Source of the DNA: JANMEB01 sp041745295
GTDB taxonomy: Bacteria; Planctomycetota; Planctomycetia; Pirellulales; Pirellulaceae
Assembly: GCA_041745295.1 (NCBI GenBank)
Contig: JBGTJE010000050.1
Span: 1-64,000 of the forward strand
Length of the DNA stretch: 64,000 nt
Reading direction: 5' to 3'
Shown: one piece after another, positions 19,194-28,539 of the stretch
Numbering within the stretch: the first letter of the stretch is position 1
How the letters are laid out: each line of letters starts with the position of its first letter
Notes under the pieces: generated by a model
Seen by the model: the letters and a program-made list of their open reading frames with translations, nothing else
What the model was told of the DNA's origin: nothing
Database searches by the model: none
Translations under genes and position numbers: made by a program

Positions 19194-19225
19194 AAAAAAA
19201 TACGACCTGCCAAACGGGCAGGTCG
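19194..19225 (-). terminator. Intrinsic terminator in the greA leader
   Basis: On the minus strand a perfect 9-bp stem (19203-19211 with 19217-19225, 5-nt loop) is followed by ATTTTTTT. It ends 24 nt upstream of the greA ATG and points into greA. The plus-strand side has no T-run, so it is not a terminator for plus-strand transcripts. It either ends a leader RNA or attenuates greA. Confidence 0.85.
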
Positions 19226-19478
19226 GACAACATATTTTGTGCTGAATCAATTTTGATCGAAAGTCACGCCAGAGTAAAGCCCGTCCGAACGTCGGTTTGC
19301 ACTCGAAAGGAGGGTTGGGATCGTATCGGCTGAACCTTCGCCAATGCTATTTGCCTGCTAGACAGCACACACCCTTTGTTTTTAGGGTTAGCAACACACG
19401 GCGAACCGATAGGCAACGGCATTCGGCGCCGCCTGCGCGGGCAATGGCATTGGTAGCGAAACCAGTCAAACCAAAAAT

Positions 19479-19509
19479 ACTGAAAACTGAACACTGAAAA
19501 CTGAACACT
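19479..19509. repeat. Tandem 14-mer repeat
   Basis: Two full copies of ACTGAAAACTGAAC and a partial third lie in the 417-nt spacer between the greA leader and the FlgI-like gene. Apart from the greA leader hairpin, nothing else was recognised in this spacer. Confidence 0.7.
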
Positions 19510-19642
19510 CCCCTTCTTTCGGCGTTGACCTCATGGTGGATGCTGGCTATGGTCTGGCGCGTTTTTCTCTCGACTTGCTGCCATTTGGCGCCGAGTTTTG
19601 TCGGCGCCGACGAATTGTGTCACTTTGATTCAAGGATGAATC

Positions 19643-21487
19643 ATGTTGCGAATGAATCGGATTCGAGGATCGTGTACGAGCACCGTGCGGGTGTGCGTTC
19701 TGCTGACCGGCCTTATGTTTGCCGCCATCGGTTGTCAAAACATTATGTGGCGTGGCCAGAGCAGCGATGCCAACGGGGACAAAGTCGCGGAAAAGCCGGG
19801 TAGCGATTCGACAAAATACATCGGCGATTCGACGGCAGTTTGGGGGATGAATTTTGCCATGGTCGAAGGAATCGCGCTGGTCACGCAGCTCGACGGCACG
19901 GGGAGTGACCCGCCACCGTCGGGACAGCGGGACGACTTGGTCAAAGACATGCAGGCCAAAGGCGTACAAAACGCGGCACAGATTTTGGCATCGGATTCCA
20001 CATCGATGGCTATTGTCGCCGCGAACTTGTCGCCAGGGATTCGTAAAGGCGAACGATTTGATGTTTTCGTCACGACGATGCCCAATTCGGAAACCACGAG
20101 CTTGCGCGGTGGCTTCGTGATGCAAACTACGCTTCGACCTAAGGCCGTGTTAAAAGGCAAGGTGAAGGACGGCCACGACACGGCATTCGTCAAAGGGCGG
20201 ATCCAAGTCAAAGCGATGTTCGAGGGTGGCGACGACCCGATGCTGGAGAACAATGGATATATCTTGGGAGGCGGTGTCGCGTTGGAGGATCGAAAGTTGG
20301 GTCTAGCAATTCGCGACGAGTTTGCAACGCTGCGCACAGCCGTAACCATTGGCCGAGCGATCAACGCCCGATTTACGACCTACGATGAAACCGGCAAGAT
20401 CGGCGTGGCGACGCCCAAAAATGACCGCTCGATCGAATTGCTTGTTCCCGAAGAATACCGCCAAAACATCGGCCGGTACGTTCAAGTGATCGTGAACATG
20501 GCCTACCAAGAAACGGCGGAACACCGATTGAATCGGATGGAGCAATTGGAAATGGAGTTGAAGGAGCCCGCACTCGCCCGCGATGCGGCATTGAAGCTCG
20601 AGGCGATTGGGCGCGAAGCGATCCCGGCCCTCAAGCGCGCGTTGCAAAGCGACGACCCAGAAGTCCGTTTCCATTCCGCCGAAGCGCTGGCTTATCTCGA
20701 TCAAGGCGACGGCATTGGCGAACTCAAGGCCGCTGCCCAAAAAGTTCCGGACTACCGTTGGCACGCGCTGACGGCCTTGGCTTCCTCCGAGGAATTGGCG
20801 GCGGGAACGGCGCTTACCGATTTGCTTCATAGTGAAAATGCGGAGACGCGTTACGGGGCATTTCGCGCGATGCTGGCCCGCTCGCCGCAAGACCCGTTGA
20901 TGGCCGGCGAATGGTTCCCCGGCGAGTTCTTTTTGCACGTCGTCCCGTCGACCGGTTCGACGATGATTCATTTTTCCATGCAAAACCGAGCTGAAATGGT
21001 CGTATTCGGCGGAGATTTGCCCGTTTCGGAGAAATTCATATACATCGAGAACGGACTGACTGTGCAGGGTCTTCCGGATGGCATCGTCGAGATGATTCGC
21101 TATTTACCCGGCAAGGGCGAATCGAAAATGAAGTGCAAGAATTCCATTGCCGAAATTGTTCGAATGATGGCGCAATCGGGCTGCGGCTATGAAACGATGA
21201 TGACGATGTGCAAGGATGCGCAAAAGTCGAATACGCTCAACTGTCGCATCCTGGTCAATCGAGTCCCCACTTCTAAACGCATGTACGAACACAAAGGGCC
21301 GTTTGCCGATGAAAGCATCGAACCCGACAACGCGTCCGCTCACTCGAGATCGCTTCCGTCGTTGTTCGAACGGCCCCCCGACGCCGCGGCTGCGCGCGAG
21401 GACAATGCCTATCCCGACGAGCCGCAATCCGACGCTCCCCCCAAGGGCTTTTTTGCTACAATGAAGGGTTGGTTCACTGGGAAATAG
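19643..21487 (+). CDS. FlgI-like lipoprotein with HEAT repeats
   Basis: A 614-residue putative lipoprotein: hydrophobic N-terminus and lipobox FAAIGC (Cys31). Residues about 75-290 resemble the flagellar P-ring protein FlgI (GIALVTQLDGTGSD, GIRKGERFDVFVTTM, TSLRGGFVMQTTL). A helical HEAT/PBS-type segment follows (about 310-420; ALKRALQSDDPEVRFHSAEA), then a beta-rich region and a charged tail. No other flagellar gene is in the window, so a role outside the flagellum is likely. The start has AAGGATG upstream. smc begins 5 nt after the stop, so the two are probably co-transcribed. Confidence 0.85.
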   Translation: MLRMNRIRGSCTSTVRVCVLLTGLMFAAIGCQNIMWRGQSSDANGDKVAEKPGSDSTKYIGDSTAVWGMNFAMVEGIALVTQLDGTGSDPPPSGQRDDLVKDMQAKGVQNAAQILASDSTSMAIVAANLSPGIRKGERFDVFVTTMPNSETTSLRGGFVMQTTLRPKAVLKGKVKDGHDTAFVKGRIQVKAMFEGGDDPMLENNGYILGGGVALEDRKLGLAIRDEFATLRTAVTIGRAINARFTTYDETGKIGVATPKNDRSIELLVPEEYRQNIGRYVQVIVNMAYQETAEHRLNRMEQLEMELKEPALARDAALKLEAIGREAIPALKRALQSDDPEVRFHSAEALAYLDQGDGIGELKAAAQKVPDYRWHALTALASSEELAAGTALTDLLHSENAETRYGAFRAMLARSPQDPLMAGEWFPGEFFLHVVPSTGSTMIHFSMQNRAEMVVFGGDLPVSEKFIYIENGLTVQGLPDGIVEMIRYLPGKGESKMKCKNSIAEIVRMMAQSGCGYETMMTMCKDAQKSNTLNCRILVNRVPTSKRMYEHKGPFADESIEPDNASAHSRSLPSLFERPPDAAAAREDNAYPDEPQSDAPPKGFFATMKGWFTGK

Positions 21488-21492
21488 TTTAG

Positions 21493-24400
21493 ATGCTTAA
21501 AGCGCTTGAACTTGTCGGATTCAAAAGCTTCGCCGACAAAACGCGCTTTGAGTTTCCGCCAGGCATTACCGTGATCGTCGGCCCGAACGGGTCCGGCAAG
21601 TCGAACGTCGTCGACGCGATCAAATGGGTCTTGGGCGAACAAAGTGCCAAGAGCTTGCGCGGCAAGGACATGGCCGACGTCATCTTCAAAGGGACTCAAG
21701 GTCCCAATGGCCGCAAACCGGCGGGGAGCGCATCGGCAACCATCATTTTGGAAAACGCCGATCGCAAGCTAGCCCTCGACTCGGACGAAGTTCACATCAC
21801 GCGGCGAGTTTACCAAAGCGGCGAAGGCGAATATCTGATCAATGGCGAGACCTGTCGCCTCAAAGATATTCGCGGCTTGATTCGCGGAACAGGTGTCGGA
21901 ACCGACGCCTACAGTTTGATCGAACAGGGCAAAGTTGAAAGGCTGTTGCAAGCTTCGAAATACGATCGCCGCGCGATTTTTGAAGAAGCCGCCGGAATCA
22001 GTCGCTTCAACGCCAAGAAAATCGACGCCCAACGGAGGCTCTCGCGAGTCGATCAAAACCTGGTTCGGCTCCGCGATATCGTCGAAGAAGTCGGATCGCG
22101 CTACCGCAGCATCAAGTCTCAGGCGTCCAAAGCGGCTCGCTATCGCGAGTATACCCAACGCCTGCAAGAACTCCGCACGCACGTCGGCTTACACGACTGG
22201 CGGCAGTTTTCCCAACAAACCACGGACCTTTTCCAGAGAAAAGATTCGTTGCAGCAAGATCTCCATCGGTTACGAACCGAGTCCCTGCAAGTGGAAATGG
22301 CTGCCCAGCATTGCGACGATCAATGGGAGGCGATCTCGGCCCAATTGGCCCAGTGGCAAGAGCAAAGCGCGACGATCCGCGAAGCGATCGCCAACGGCGA
22401 ATCGCGGCTCGCCCATAGTCAGCTTCGCACGGAAGAACTTGGACGACGCAACGTTTCGGTCCGCGAATTCTTGACCAAGATTTCTAGCCAGTTGTCGGAC
22501 ATCCATCGGCGAATCGCCGACGGGCAAACCGAGCTTTTAGCAGCCGAACGCGAGTTCGAGGAAACTCAAATTCAACTGCAGACCCTGGAGCGGGAACAGA
22601 AATCATTGGAGGGAACCGCCCAGGACTTGCGCGCGCGAATCGAGCAATCGCGTGCGACTTTGGCCCGACTCTCGGCTTTAATCCACGAGCTAGGCAAGCA
22701 GATCAGCGGCTTGACCTCGCAGGCTTCGTTGGGCAACGAGAGTCGGCGCCAACTCGAATCGGAACTTGCGAAGCAGCAGTCTGCGTTGATCATACTGAAC
22801 CAGCAGCGCGAATCTTGCCTGGCAGAACAAGATCGCTTGCGAAAGAGTGCCGAGGCAATCGATTCCAATTTGGCCGCCGCGCGGCGCGACGTCGATCAAA
22901 CGCAGGCCACTCTGCAGGAGCGACAAGACGAGATTGCGCGGTTTAATACCGAGCACGTCGGGCTGAGTCAGCGGGCGGAAGTTATCCACGAAGTCGAGCA
23001 GCGGCTGGAAGGAATCAATCAAGGGGCCAAACACGTCTTAGCCGAAGCGGCCAACGCGTCCGCGCCTATCTGGTCGGATGTCGTCGGACTCGTCGCGGAT
23101 TTGGTCCAAGTCAACGTCGAGCATGCGAATATCATCGACATCGCACTGGGCGACCATGCCCAGTTTGTGGTCGTCAAGGGTGATCAGTTAATTCGGGCGA
23201 TCAGCGATGCGCGGATTCGGGTGCCTGGCCGAGTTGGGCTTTTACCGCTGGAGTCGCCGCACCCGCCGGCGGCCGGGGCCAAGATTAGCTTGGCCGGCAT
23301 GGGCAGCGTCATCGGCCGAGCGGACCAATTGGTCCAAACTAAGCCGGAATACGAAGAATTGATTCGCCGCCTGTTGGGTACGACCTGGATTGTAAAGCGG
23401 CTTTCGGATGCGCTGCATTTGCATCCAAAGTTTGCGCCACAGATCCGTTTGCTGACGCTGGATGGCGAAGTTGTTGATTTCGACGGGACCATTTTGCTGG
23501 GAGCTCGGCAATCGACGGTCGGCATCGTTTCGCGACGAAGCGAATTGCGGGCATTGCGTCGGGAAATTCATCGGTTGTCCGAAGCGATTCAAGAAAAAAC
23601 TGCGACGCTCGAAGGCTTGCGCGGGCAATTGGCTGATCAGCAATCGCGCCTGCACCAGCTGTTGTCGGAACACACCGAAACCGCCAAGCTTTTGTCCAAA
23701 CAGGAACATTTAGCCGATGTATCCCGTCAACAAATGGACCAAGTCCAGGCGAATATCTCAGATGTCGACGGTCGATTGAGCGGGGTGAGGCAACAGAATC
23801 AAAAAATCGAAAATCAGTTGAGTGGCGATCGCGGAGCTTTGACCGCGCGCGAGACGGAGCTTGAGCAGTTCAATGCGGGCCTCGTGGACGGCGAGCAGCA
23901 GCTTCATGTATTGGAGTCGCGGATACTTGCCAGCGGCCAGCAGATGACTTCGCTCAAGGTACGGCTTGCCAAGGCCGAACAACGAGTCCAATCGCAGCGG
24001 GGAATTCAGGAAAATAATGAAGCACAACTCAATGATCTGGGCCAAGCCGTCGAATCGAACCGCCGAGATCTGGCCGGTGGATTGTGGGCTTGTCGCGCGG
24101 CGGTTCAACAAATCGCCGGCACCCAAACCGATTTGTTGCAACAGCAAGCCGCCAAACTCGAATGCCAGGGCAAGCTCGACGAAGCGAATCGCAATCGCGA
24201 AGGGATCGAACGGCAACGCAAGCAAGCACGCGAGAACGCAACTCGCCTCCGCGATGCGTTACACCAGCGTGAGGACGAGTCTCACCAAATTGACTTGCGG
24301 TTGGAAAAATTGCAGCTCGAAAAGGACCAATTGGCGCAGCGCCTCAAGGATGATTACGGGATTGATTTGACCGAGTTGAGTCACCGCGACGAATCGGAGT

Positions 24401-25143
24401 CGGAACAAGCTGCCCGCTCGGAAGTTGACGCGGAAATTGCCGATCTGCGGCAAAAGTTGGGTAGTATCGGCTCGGTGAACATGGATGCATTGGCGGAACT
24501 TGAGTCACTTGAACAGCGCTATAAATCGCTCGACGAACAGTATCGCGACCTAGTTCAGTCCAAAGAGACGCTGGAGCGGATCATTCAGCGGATTAACAAC
24601 GAGAGCCGGCGGCTATTTCTGGAGACTTTGGATGCAATTCGCGTCAATTTTCAGCAACTCTTTCGTCAGACATTTGGCGGCGGCCGGGCCGATGTCGTAC
24701 TCGAAGAAGGGGTAGACGTCTTGGACGCCGGCGTGGATATCATCGCAACCCCTCCGGGTAAGCCTGAGTTCAACAATTCATTGCTTAGCGGCGGCGAAAA
24801 AGCGTTGGCTGCCGTGTCGTTGCTGATGGCGATTTTCAAATTCCGTCCCAGCCCGTTTTGCGTGCTCGACGAAGTCGACGCTCCCTTTGACGAGGCTAAC
24901 ATCGGTCGATTCATCGATGTCCTCCGCAGTTTTCTCGGCTGGACCAAGTTTGTGATCGTCACGCATTCAAAAAAGACGATGACCGCAGCGACGACTCTGT
25001 ATGGCGTGACGATGCAAGAGTCCGGCATCTCCAAGCGGGTCAGCGTCCGGTTTGAAGAAGTCGGCGAGGACGGCCAAATCGCCGAGACCGCCGCCCAACG
25101 CGATGATTCAGCTTCCACCGACGCCCAACGCGGCGTGGCGTAG
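21493..25143 (+). CDS. smc: Chromosome segregation ATPase SMC
   Basis: The condensin core that organises and segregates the chromosome as a homodimer, usually with ScpA and ScpB. At 1216 residues it has the full plan: N-terminal ATPase lobe with Walker A GPNGSGKS (30-37), long coiled coil, hinge domain (about 510-650), return coiled coil, and C-terminal lobe with signature LLSGGEKALA near 1097 and Walker B CVLDEVDAPFDEAN. No ScpA or ScpB gene is adjacent. It follows the FlgI-like lipoprotein gene with a 5-nt gap. Confidence 0.97.
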   Translation: MLKALELVGFKSFADKTRFEFPPGITVIVGPNGSGKSNVVDAIKWVLGEQSAKSLRGKDMADVIFKGTQGPNGRKPAGSASATIILENADRKLALDSDEVHITRRVYQSGEGEYLINGETCRLKDIRGLIRGTGVGTDAYSLIEQGKVERLLQASKYDRRAIFEEAAGISRFNAKKIDAQRRLSRVDQNLVRLRDIVEEVGSRYRSIKSQASKAARYREYTQRLQELRTHVGLHDWRQFSQQTTDLFQRKDSLQQDLHRLRTESLQVEMAAQHCDDQWEAISAQLAQWQEQSATIREAIANGESRLAHSQLRTEELGRRNVSVREFLTKISSQLSDIHRRIADGQTELLAAEREFEETQIQLQTLEREQKSLEGTAQDLRARIEQSRATLARLSALIHELGKQISGLTSQASLGNESRRQLESELAKQQSALIILNQQRESCLAEQDRLRKSAEAIDSNLAAARRDVDQTQATLQERQDEIARFNTEHVGLSQRAEVIHEVEQRLEGINQGAKHVLAEAANASAPIWSDVVGLVADLVQVNVEHANIIDIALGDHAQFVVVKGDQLIRAISDARIRVPGRVGLLPLESPHPPAAGAKISLAGMGSVIGRADQLVQTKPEYEELIRRLLGTTWIVKRLSDALHLHPKFAPQIRLLTLDGEVVDFDGTILLGARQSTVGIVSRRSELRALRREIHRLSEAIQEKTATLEGLRGQLADQQSRLHQLLSEHTETAKLLSKQEHLADVSRQQMDQVQANISDVDGRLSGVRQQNQKIENQLSGDRGALTARETELEQFNAGLVDGEQQLHVLESRILASGQQMTSLKVRLAKAEQRVQSQRGIQENNEAQLNDLGQAVESNRRDLAGGLWACRAAVQQIAGTQTDLLQQQAAKLECQGKLDEANRNREGIERQRKQARENATRLRDALHQREDESHQIDLRLEKLQLEKDQLAQRLKDDYGIDLTELSHRDESESEQAARSEVDAEIADLRQKLGSIGSVNMDALAELESLEQRYKSLDEQYRDLVQSKETLERIIQRINNESRRLFLETLDAIRVNFQQLFRQTFGGGRADVVLEEGVDVLDAGVDIIATPPGKPEFNNSLLSGGEKALAAVSLLMAIFKFRPSPFCVLDEVDAPFDEANIGRFIDVLRSFLGWTKFVIVTHSKKTMTAATTLYGVTMQESGISKRVSVRFEEVGEDGQIAETAAQRDDSASTDAQRGVA

Positions 25144-25170
25144 GCGGGGTTTATTACCAGTTTCTTTCTG

Positions 25171-25319
25171 AGGGTGTCCTGGAATTGGGCGAGTGCGGCC
25201 GCGTGCTTTTCGTTATTCGGGGCTGAGACCCGGAATCTAGGCCCACGGAAGGAGAATTGCCAAGCAATTTTTGACTTGACATGTCTTACGCGTGCACAGA
25301 TTCCGCCCTTGGGACACTT
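25171..25319 (-). repeat. Dispersed ~150-bp repeat, copy A
   Basis: This stretch just after smc is a diverged inverted copy of 32633-32780. Shared landmarks, in order, are GGTGTCC, GGAATT, a degenerate GGGCTGAGACCCGGAAT palindrome, CACGGAAGGAGAATTGCC, AAGCAAT, TTGAC, GTGCACAGATT and CGCCC. Similarity by eye is about three quarters. A minus-strand frame running through it into smc is a shadow. Confidence 0.75.
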
Positions 25320-25384
25320 ATGCTTCAACGTTTTGGCTCGCGAATCGTCTCAACAGGGGCCAATCCCCATCCGTGGCAGATGGA

Positions 25385-25404
25385 TTCCGGGACTCAGCCC
25401 GGAA
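25385..25404 (+). repeat. Palindromic repeat TTCCGGG-N6-CCCGGAA
   Basis: Exact copy of the 20-nt core, flanked by GGA and TGACG as in the other copies. It lies in the 844-nt spacer between smc and the homocitrate synthase gene. Confidence 0.8.
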
Positions 25405-25654
25405 TGACGTCTGCGCGGCTTTCGGCACAGTGGCATCGCAAGCGCCGTCCGAAAAGCCGGTAATTGAATTCCAGGACTCCCCTAGTTTTTTTTCTGCGAA
25501 ACAAATGTTGCTATGGCTATTTACAACGATCGGACCGACGATTAGATTCACGCCCTATGAATCACAGTGCAAAAAAGATTACCAAGAAGTCCAAGCGCGG
25601 CGCAACTACTGCGACCGGCTAGGGTGATTTTGTGTGGTGCACAAAAAAAGAAAC

Positions 25655-25687
25655 AAAAAAGCCTTGCCAGTCGGCAAGGCTTTTTTT
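25655..25687. terminator. Bidirectional intrinsic terminator
   Basis: A perfect 8-bp stem (25661-25668 with 25673-25680, loop AGTC) is flanked by six A and seven T residues. It can work in both directions. On the plus strand it would end transcripts coming from the smc side, 510 nt past the smc stop, and insulate the homocitrate cluster. Confidence 0.9.
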
Positions 25688-25744
25688 ATTGCCGTTCGGT
25701 GAATCACTCAAAGGCCCTTAATTTGAACATCAAACATTGCTGGA

Positions 25745-25845
25745 CGTCATTCCGGGCTGAGTCCCGGAATCCAAATTCCAAGGAAGGGGAACTTGCGACA
25801 TAGCCAACGTCTGAAACTGGAATCCCCCCTGTACGGGAATGACTC
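25745..25845 (-). repeat. Composite palindromic repeat, full copy
   Basis: The core palindrome at 25750-25769 (TTCCGGGCTGAGTCCCGGAA) is followed by AATCCAAATTCCAAGGAAGG and then a second inverted pair around 25818-25842 (GGAATCCCCC ... GGGAATGAC). The same order occurs at 178-284. Confidence 0.7.
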
Positions 25846-25872
25846 GTCGTAGCGGAACTCGCCTGAGTTTCG

Positions 25873-25946
25873 GTGCATTTGGAGCGACTTTGCCCAAAGT
25901 CTGTTGACTTCGGCAACGTCAAATCCATAACTCGAGAAACGCACCC
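25873..25946 (+). promoter_or_regulatory. Possible three-stem leader RNA before the homocitrate cluster
   Basis: An outer pairing GGTGCATTT (25873-25881) with AAACGCACC (25938-25946; 8 of 9) encloses two hairpins: GACTTT-GCCC-AAAGTC (25887-25902) and TTGAC/GTCAA (25905-25923). The structure ends 41 nt before the GTG start of the next gene. It does not match a riboswitch class I know, and stems this short can arise by chance. Confidence 0.3.
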
Positions 25947-25987
25947 GACAACACAAATTCAATTAACCCAAACGAACGAGAAACTTT

Positions 25988-27238
25988 GTGACCCAACCAT
26001 TATTCACGGGGCATCAGATTCCGGCCCAGTCGTCGATGGCGGCTGCCCATTCGATCGGCCGTTATGGCATCATCGATTCGACGCTGCGTGAGGGAGAACA
26101 ATTTATCAATGCCTTTTTCGACACCGACCAAAAAGTTCAAATTGCCACGCTGCTCGATCAATTCGGCGTTGAGTACATCGAATTGAGTTCGCCCTGTGCA
26201 TCACCCCAAAGTTTTGAAGACTGTCTTCGTATTGCCCAATTGGGCTTGAAATGCAAAGTTCTCACGCACATTCGCTGCCACATCGAGGACGCCAAAAGGG
26301 CGGTTGATTCTGGGGTTCAGGGAGTGGATGTCGTCATCGGAACGTCCAGTTTTCTGCGTGAATTTGGACACGGCAAGAGCATCGACCAAATCTTGGAATT
26401 GGCGACCGAAGTCGTCAGCTGGCTGAAAACACAAGCCGTCGAAGTTCGTTTCAGCACCGAAGATAGCCTGCGCAGCCACCTGGACGATCTGTTGCGTGTG
26501 TACAAAACCGTGGATGCCATGGGCGTCCATCGCGTGGGGATTGCAGATACCGTCGGGATCGGAACTCCGGAACAAATTGCCGAGTTAGTTCGCCAAGTTC
26601 GAGCCAATGTGAACGCCGACATCGAGTTCCACGGTCACAACGATTCGGGATGCGCGATTGCCAATGCGTATGCGGCTCTTAATTCGGGAGCACAGTATGT
26701 TGATACGACGGTGTTGGGAATCGGCGAGCGGAATGGAATCACTCCTCTCGGAGGTCTGATCGCGAGGCTCTACGCAACGGATCGCCGGCTGGTGCAAAAA
26801 TACAACTTGCCGCTGCTGCATCAATTGGATCACGAAGTCGCGCGGATGGTCGACATCGATGTGCCATTCAACAATTACATCACAGGTTTTTCGGCTTTCA
26901 CCCACAAGGCGGGAATTCACGCCAAAGCAGTGCTGAATAACCCGGAAACGTACGAGATCCTCGACCCCACGGATTTCGGCTTAACGCGATACATTCACGT
27001 GGCCCATCGGCTGACCGGTTGGAATGCAATCGGACATCGCGCCCGACAACTCAATCTCGACCTGAGCGAATCACAAATCAAACTCATCACGCAGCAGATC
27101 AAGCAAATGGCAGACGATAAGTCCATAACGTTGGACGAAGTTGATCGTTTGCTCTACGAAAAACACCAGGAACTGAAAGCATCCGACGCCGAACCAAACG
27201 GCCTCGTCGCCAACAATGCTCTAGGAGGCAGCTCATGA
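25988..27238 (+). CDS. lys20: Homocitrate synthase (Lys20 type)
   Basis: Condenses acetyl-CoA with 2-oxoglutarate to homocitrate, the first step of the alpha-aminoadipate route. It has the DRE-TIM catalytic motif (DSTLREGEQF, 30-39), metal-binding HGHND near 215, GIGERNGITPLGG, and ITGFSAFTHKAGIHAKA. TSSFLREFGHGKS and YIHVAHRLTGWNAIG match homocitrate synthases more closely than 2-isopropylmalate synthases. At 416 residues it lacks the long LeuA regulatory domain. It starts with GTG at 25988. Its stop overlaps the next start by 4 nt (ATGA), implying translational coupling. Confidence 0.88.
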   Translation: MTQPLFTGHQIPAQSSMAAAHSIGRYGIIDSTLREGEQFINAFFDTDQKVQIATLLDQFGVEYIELSSPCASPQSFEDCLRIAQLGLKCKVLTHIRCHIEDAKRAVDSGVQGVDVVIGTSSFLREFGHGKSIDQILELATEVVSWLKTQAVEVRFSTEDSLRSHLDDLLRVYKTVDAMGVHRVGIADTVGIGTPEQIAELVRQVRANVNADIEFHGHNDSGCAIANAYAALNSGAQYVDTTVLGIGERNGITPLGGLIARLYATDRRLVQKYNLPLLHQLDHEVARMVDIDVPFNNYITGFSAFTHKAGIHAKAVLNNPETYEILDPTDFGLTRYIHVAHRLTGWNAIGHRARQLNLDLSESQIKLITQQIKQMADDKSITLDEVDRLLYEKHQELKASDAEPNGLVANNALGGSS

Positions 27239-28533
27239 CCCAATCCACATTCAATCCGCTGCCCGAAACGACTGTTCGGGGAACGGGCTTGGCTGGGGCT
27301 CGCATCGGCCAGACGATGAGCGAACAAATTTTTTCTCAAGCCGCAGGCCGCCCGGTGAAAGTTGGCGATTTGGTGGTTGTGACTCCCGACGTGGCGATGG
27401 GACATGACTCGCTGACTCCCTCGATCATCAAGATCATGCGCGAGGAGTTAGGCATTCAAAACGTGCACGATCCTCACCAAGTCGTGCTTGTGTTGGATCA
27501 CGTGGCACCGTCGTCCACTGTCGCGGTGGCGAACGCACACAACGTGATACGTCAGTTCGCTTCGGAACAGGGAATTCGACTTTTTGAAGTCGGTCGAGGG
27601 ATTTGTCATCAAGTGCTCGTCGAAGAGGGAATCGCTCGGCCCGGTCAAATCGTCATCGGATCTGACTCACATTCCACGAGCTATGGCGCTGTGGGAGCAT
27701 TCGGCACCGGAATGGGTTCGACCGATGTGGCGCTGTGTTGGGGAACGGGAAAGGCTTGGTTTCGCATTCCGGAAACAATGCGGATTCGAGTCAGCGGCCG
27801 ATTAGGATTTGGTGTCTACGCCAAAGACTTGGCTCTCAAACTCTGTCGAATGCTGACGATAGACGGCGCGACGTACGAGGCGATCGAATATCAAGGAATG
27901 AGTTGGATGAGGTTGGAGGAGCGGCAAACATTGGCAAGTATGGCGATCGAACTCGGCGCCAAAGCCGGCTTGTTTTCGCCGGAAGGGCTGGAGTGGAATA
28001 CCATTTCAACACCCGATTGGCTGACCATCGAGGACACCGCAGTTTATTCGAAAACCGTTGACGTCGATCTGGAAGCGTTGGAACCACAAGTCGCCGTTCC
28101 CCATCACGTCGATTCGGTGGTGGATATCAGCGAGGTCGTCGGCCGGCAGATCGACGTTGTCTTTTTGGGGACGTGCACCAATGGCCGCGCGGAGGACATT
28201 CGCCAAGCTGCGGAGATTGTGCGCGGACAAAAGCTGCGCACGCGATTGATTGTCAGTCCTGCTTCCAGTCGCGAACTGCAAAAAACGATTGCGGATGGAT
28301 CGCTGAATACGCTGCTCGATGCCGGGGCGACATTGACAACGCCAGGTTGTGGGCCCTGCATGGGCCGGCACCAAGGAACTCTCGGGGACAAGGACGTTTG
28401 TCTGTCGACCGGGAATCGCAACTTTCGCGGTCGAATGGGATCGCCCGATTCAGAGATTTACTTGGCGTCGCCCGCGGTTGCCGCGGCGACGGCCGTTTGC
28501 GGATCGATCGCGGATCCGAGAACATTAAGGTGA
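27235..28533 (+). CDS. lysT: Homoaconitase large subunit (LeuC/LysT-like)
   Basis: Iron-sulfur hydro-lyase subunit expected to isomerise homocitrate to homoisocitrate through homoaconitate. The 4Fe-4S cysteines are visible in FLGTCTNGR (about 314) and TPGCGPCMG (about 371 and 374). At 432 residues it is the short archaeal-type large subunit. Substrate recognition between isopropylmalate and homocitrate lies mostly in the small subunit, so the assignment rests on the neighbours. It overlaps the upstream gene by 4 nt and is followed 6 nt later by the small-subunit gene. Confidence 0.87.
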   Translation: MTQSTFNPLPETTVRGTGLAGARIGQTMSEQIFSQAAGRPVKVGDLVVVTPDVAMGHDSLTPSIIKIMREELGIQNVHDPHQVVLVLDHVAPSSTVAVANAHNVIRQFASEQGIRLFEVGRGICHQVLVEEGIARPGQIVIGSDSHSTSYGAVGAFGTGMGSTDVALCWGTGKAWFRIPETMRIRVSGRLGFGVYAKDLALKLCRMLTIDGATYEAIEYQGMSWMRLEERQTLASMAIELGAKAGLFSPEGLEWNTISTPDWLTIEDTAVYSKTVDVDLEALEPQVAVPHHVDSVVDISEVVGRQIDVVFLGTCTNGRAEDIRQAAEIVRGQKLRTRLIVSPASSRELQKTIADGSLNTLLDAGATLTTPGCGPCMGRHQGTLGDKDVCLSTGNRNFRGRMGSPDSEIYLASPAVAAATAVCGSIADPRTLR

Positions 28534-28539
28534 AATCTA

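Noticed and set aside
19170..19250. N-terminal extension of GreA through the hairpin
   Set aside because: The extra 27 codons are not in the family and would translate a terminator stem and T-run.
24666..25328. Minus-strand frame sharing a peptide with a frame near 32641-32877
   Set aside because: The shared peptide (IAWQFSFRGP...) comes from the dispersed repeat copies, and the rest of the frame is antisense to smc.
25870..25950. Lysine riboswitch before homocitrate synthase
   Set aside because: The region is much too short and lacks the five-helix lysine aptamer; only a generic three-stem candidate was kept.
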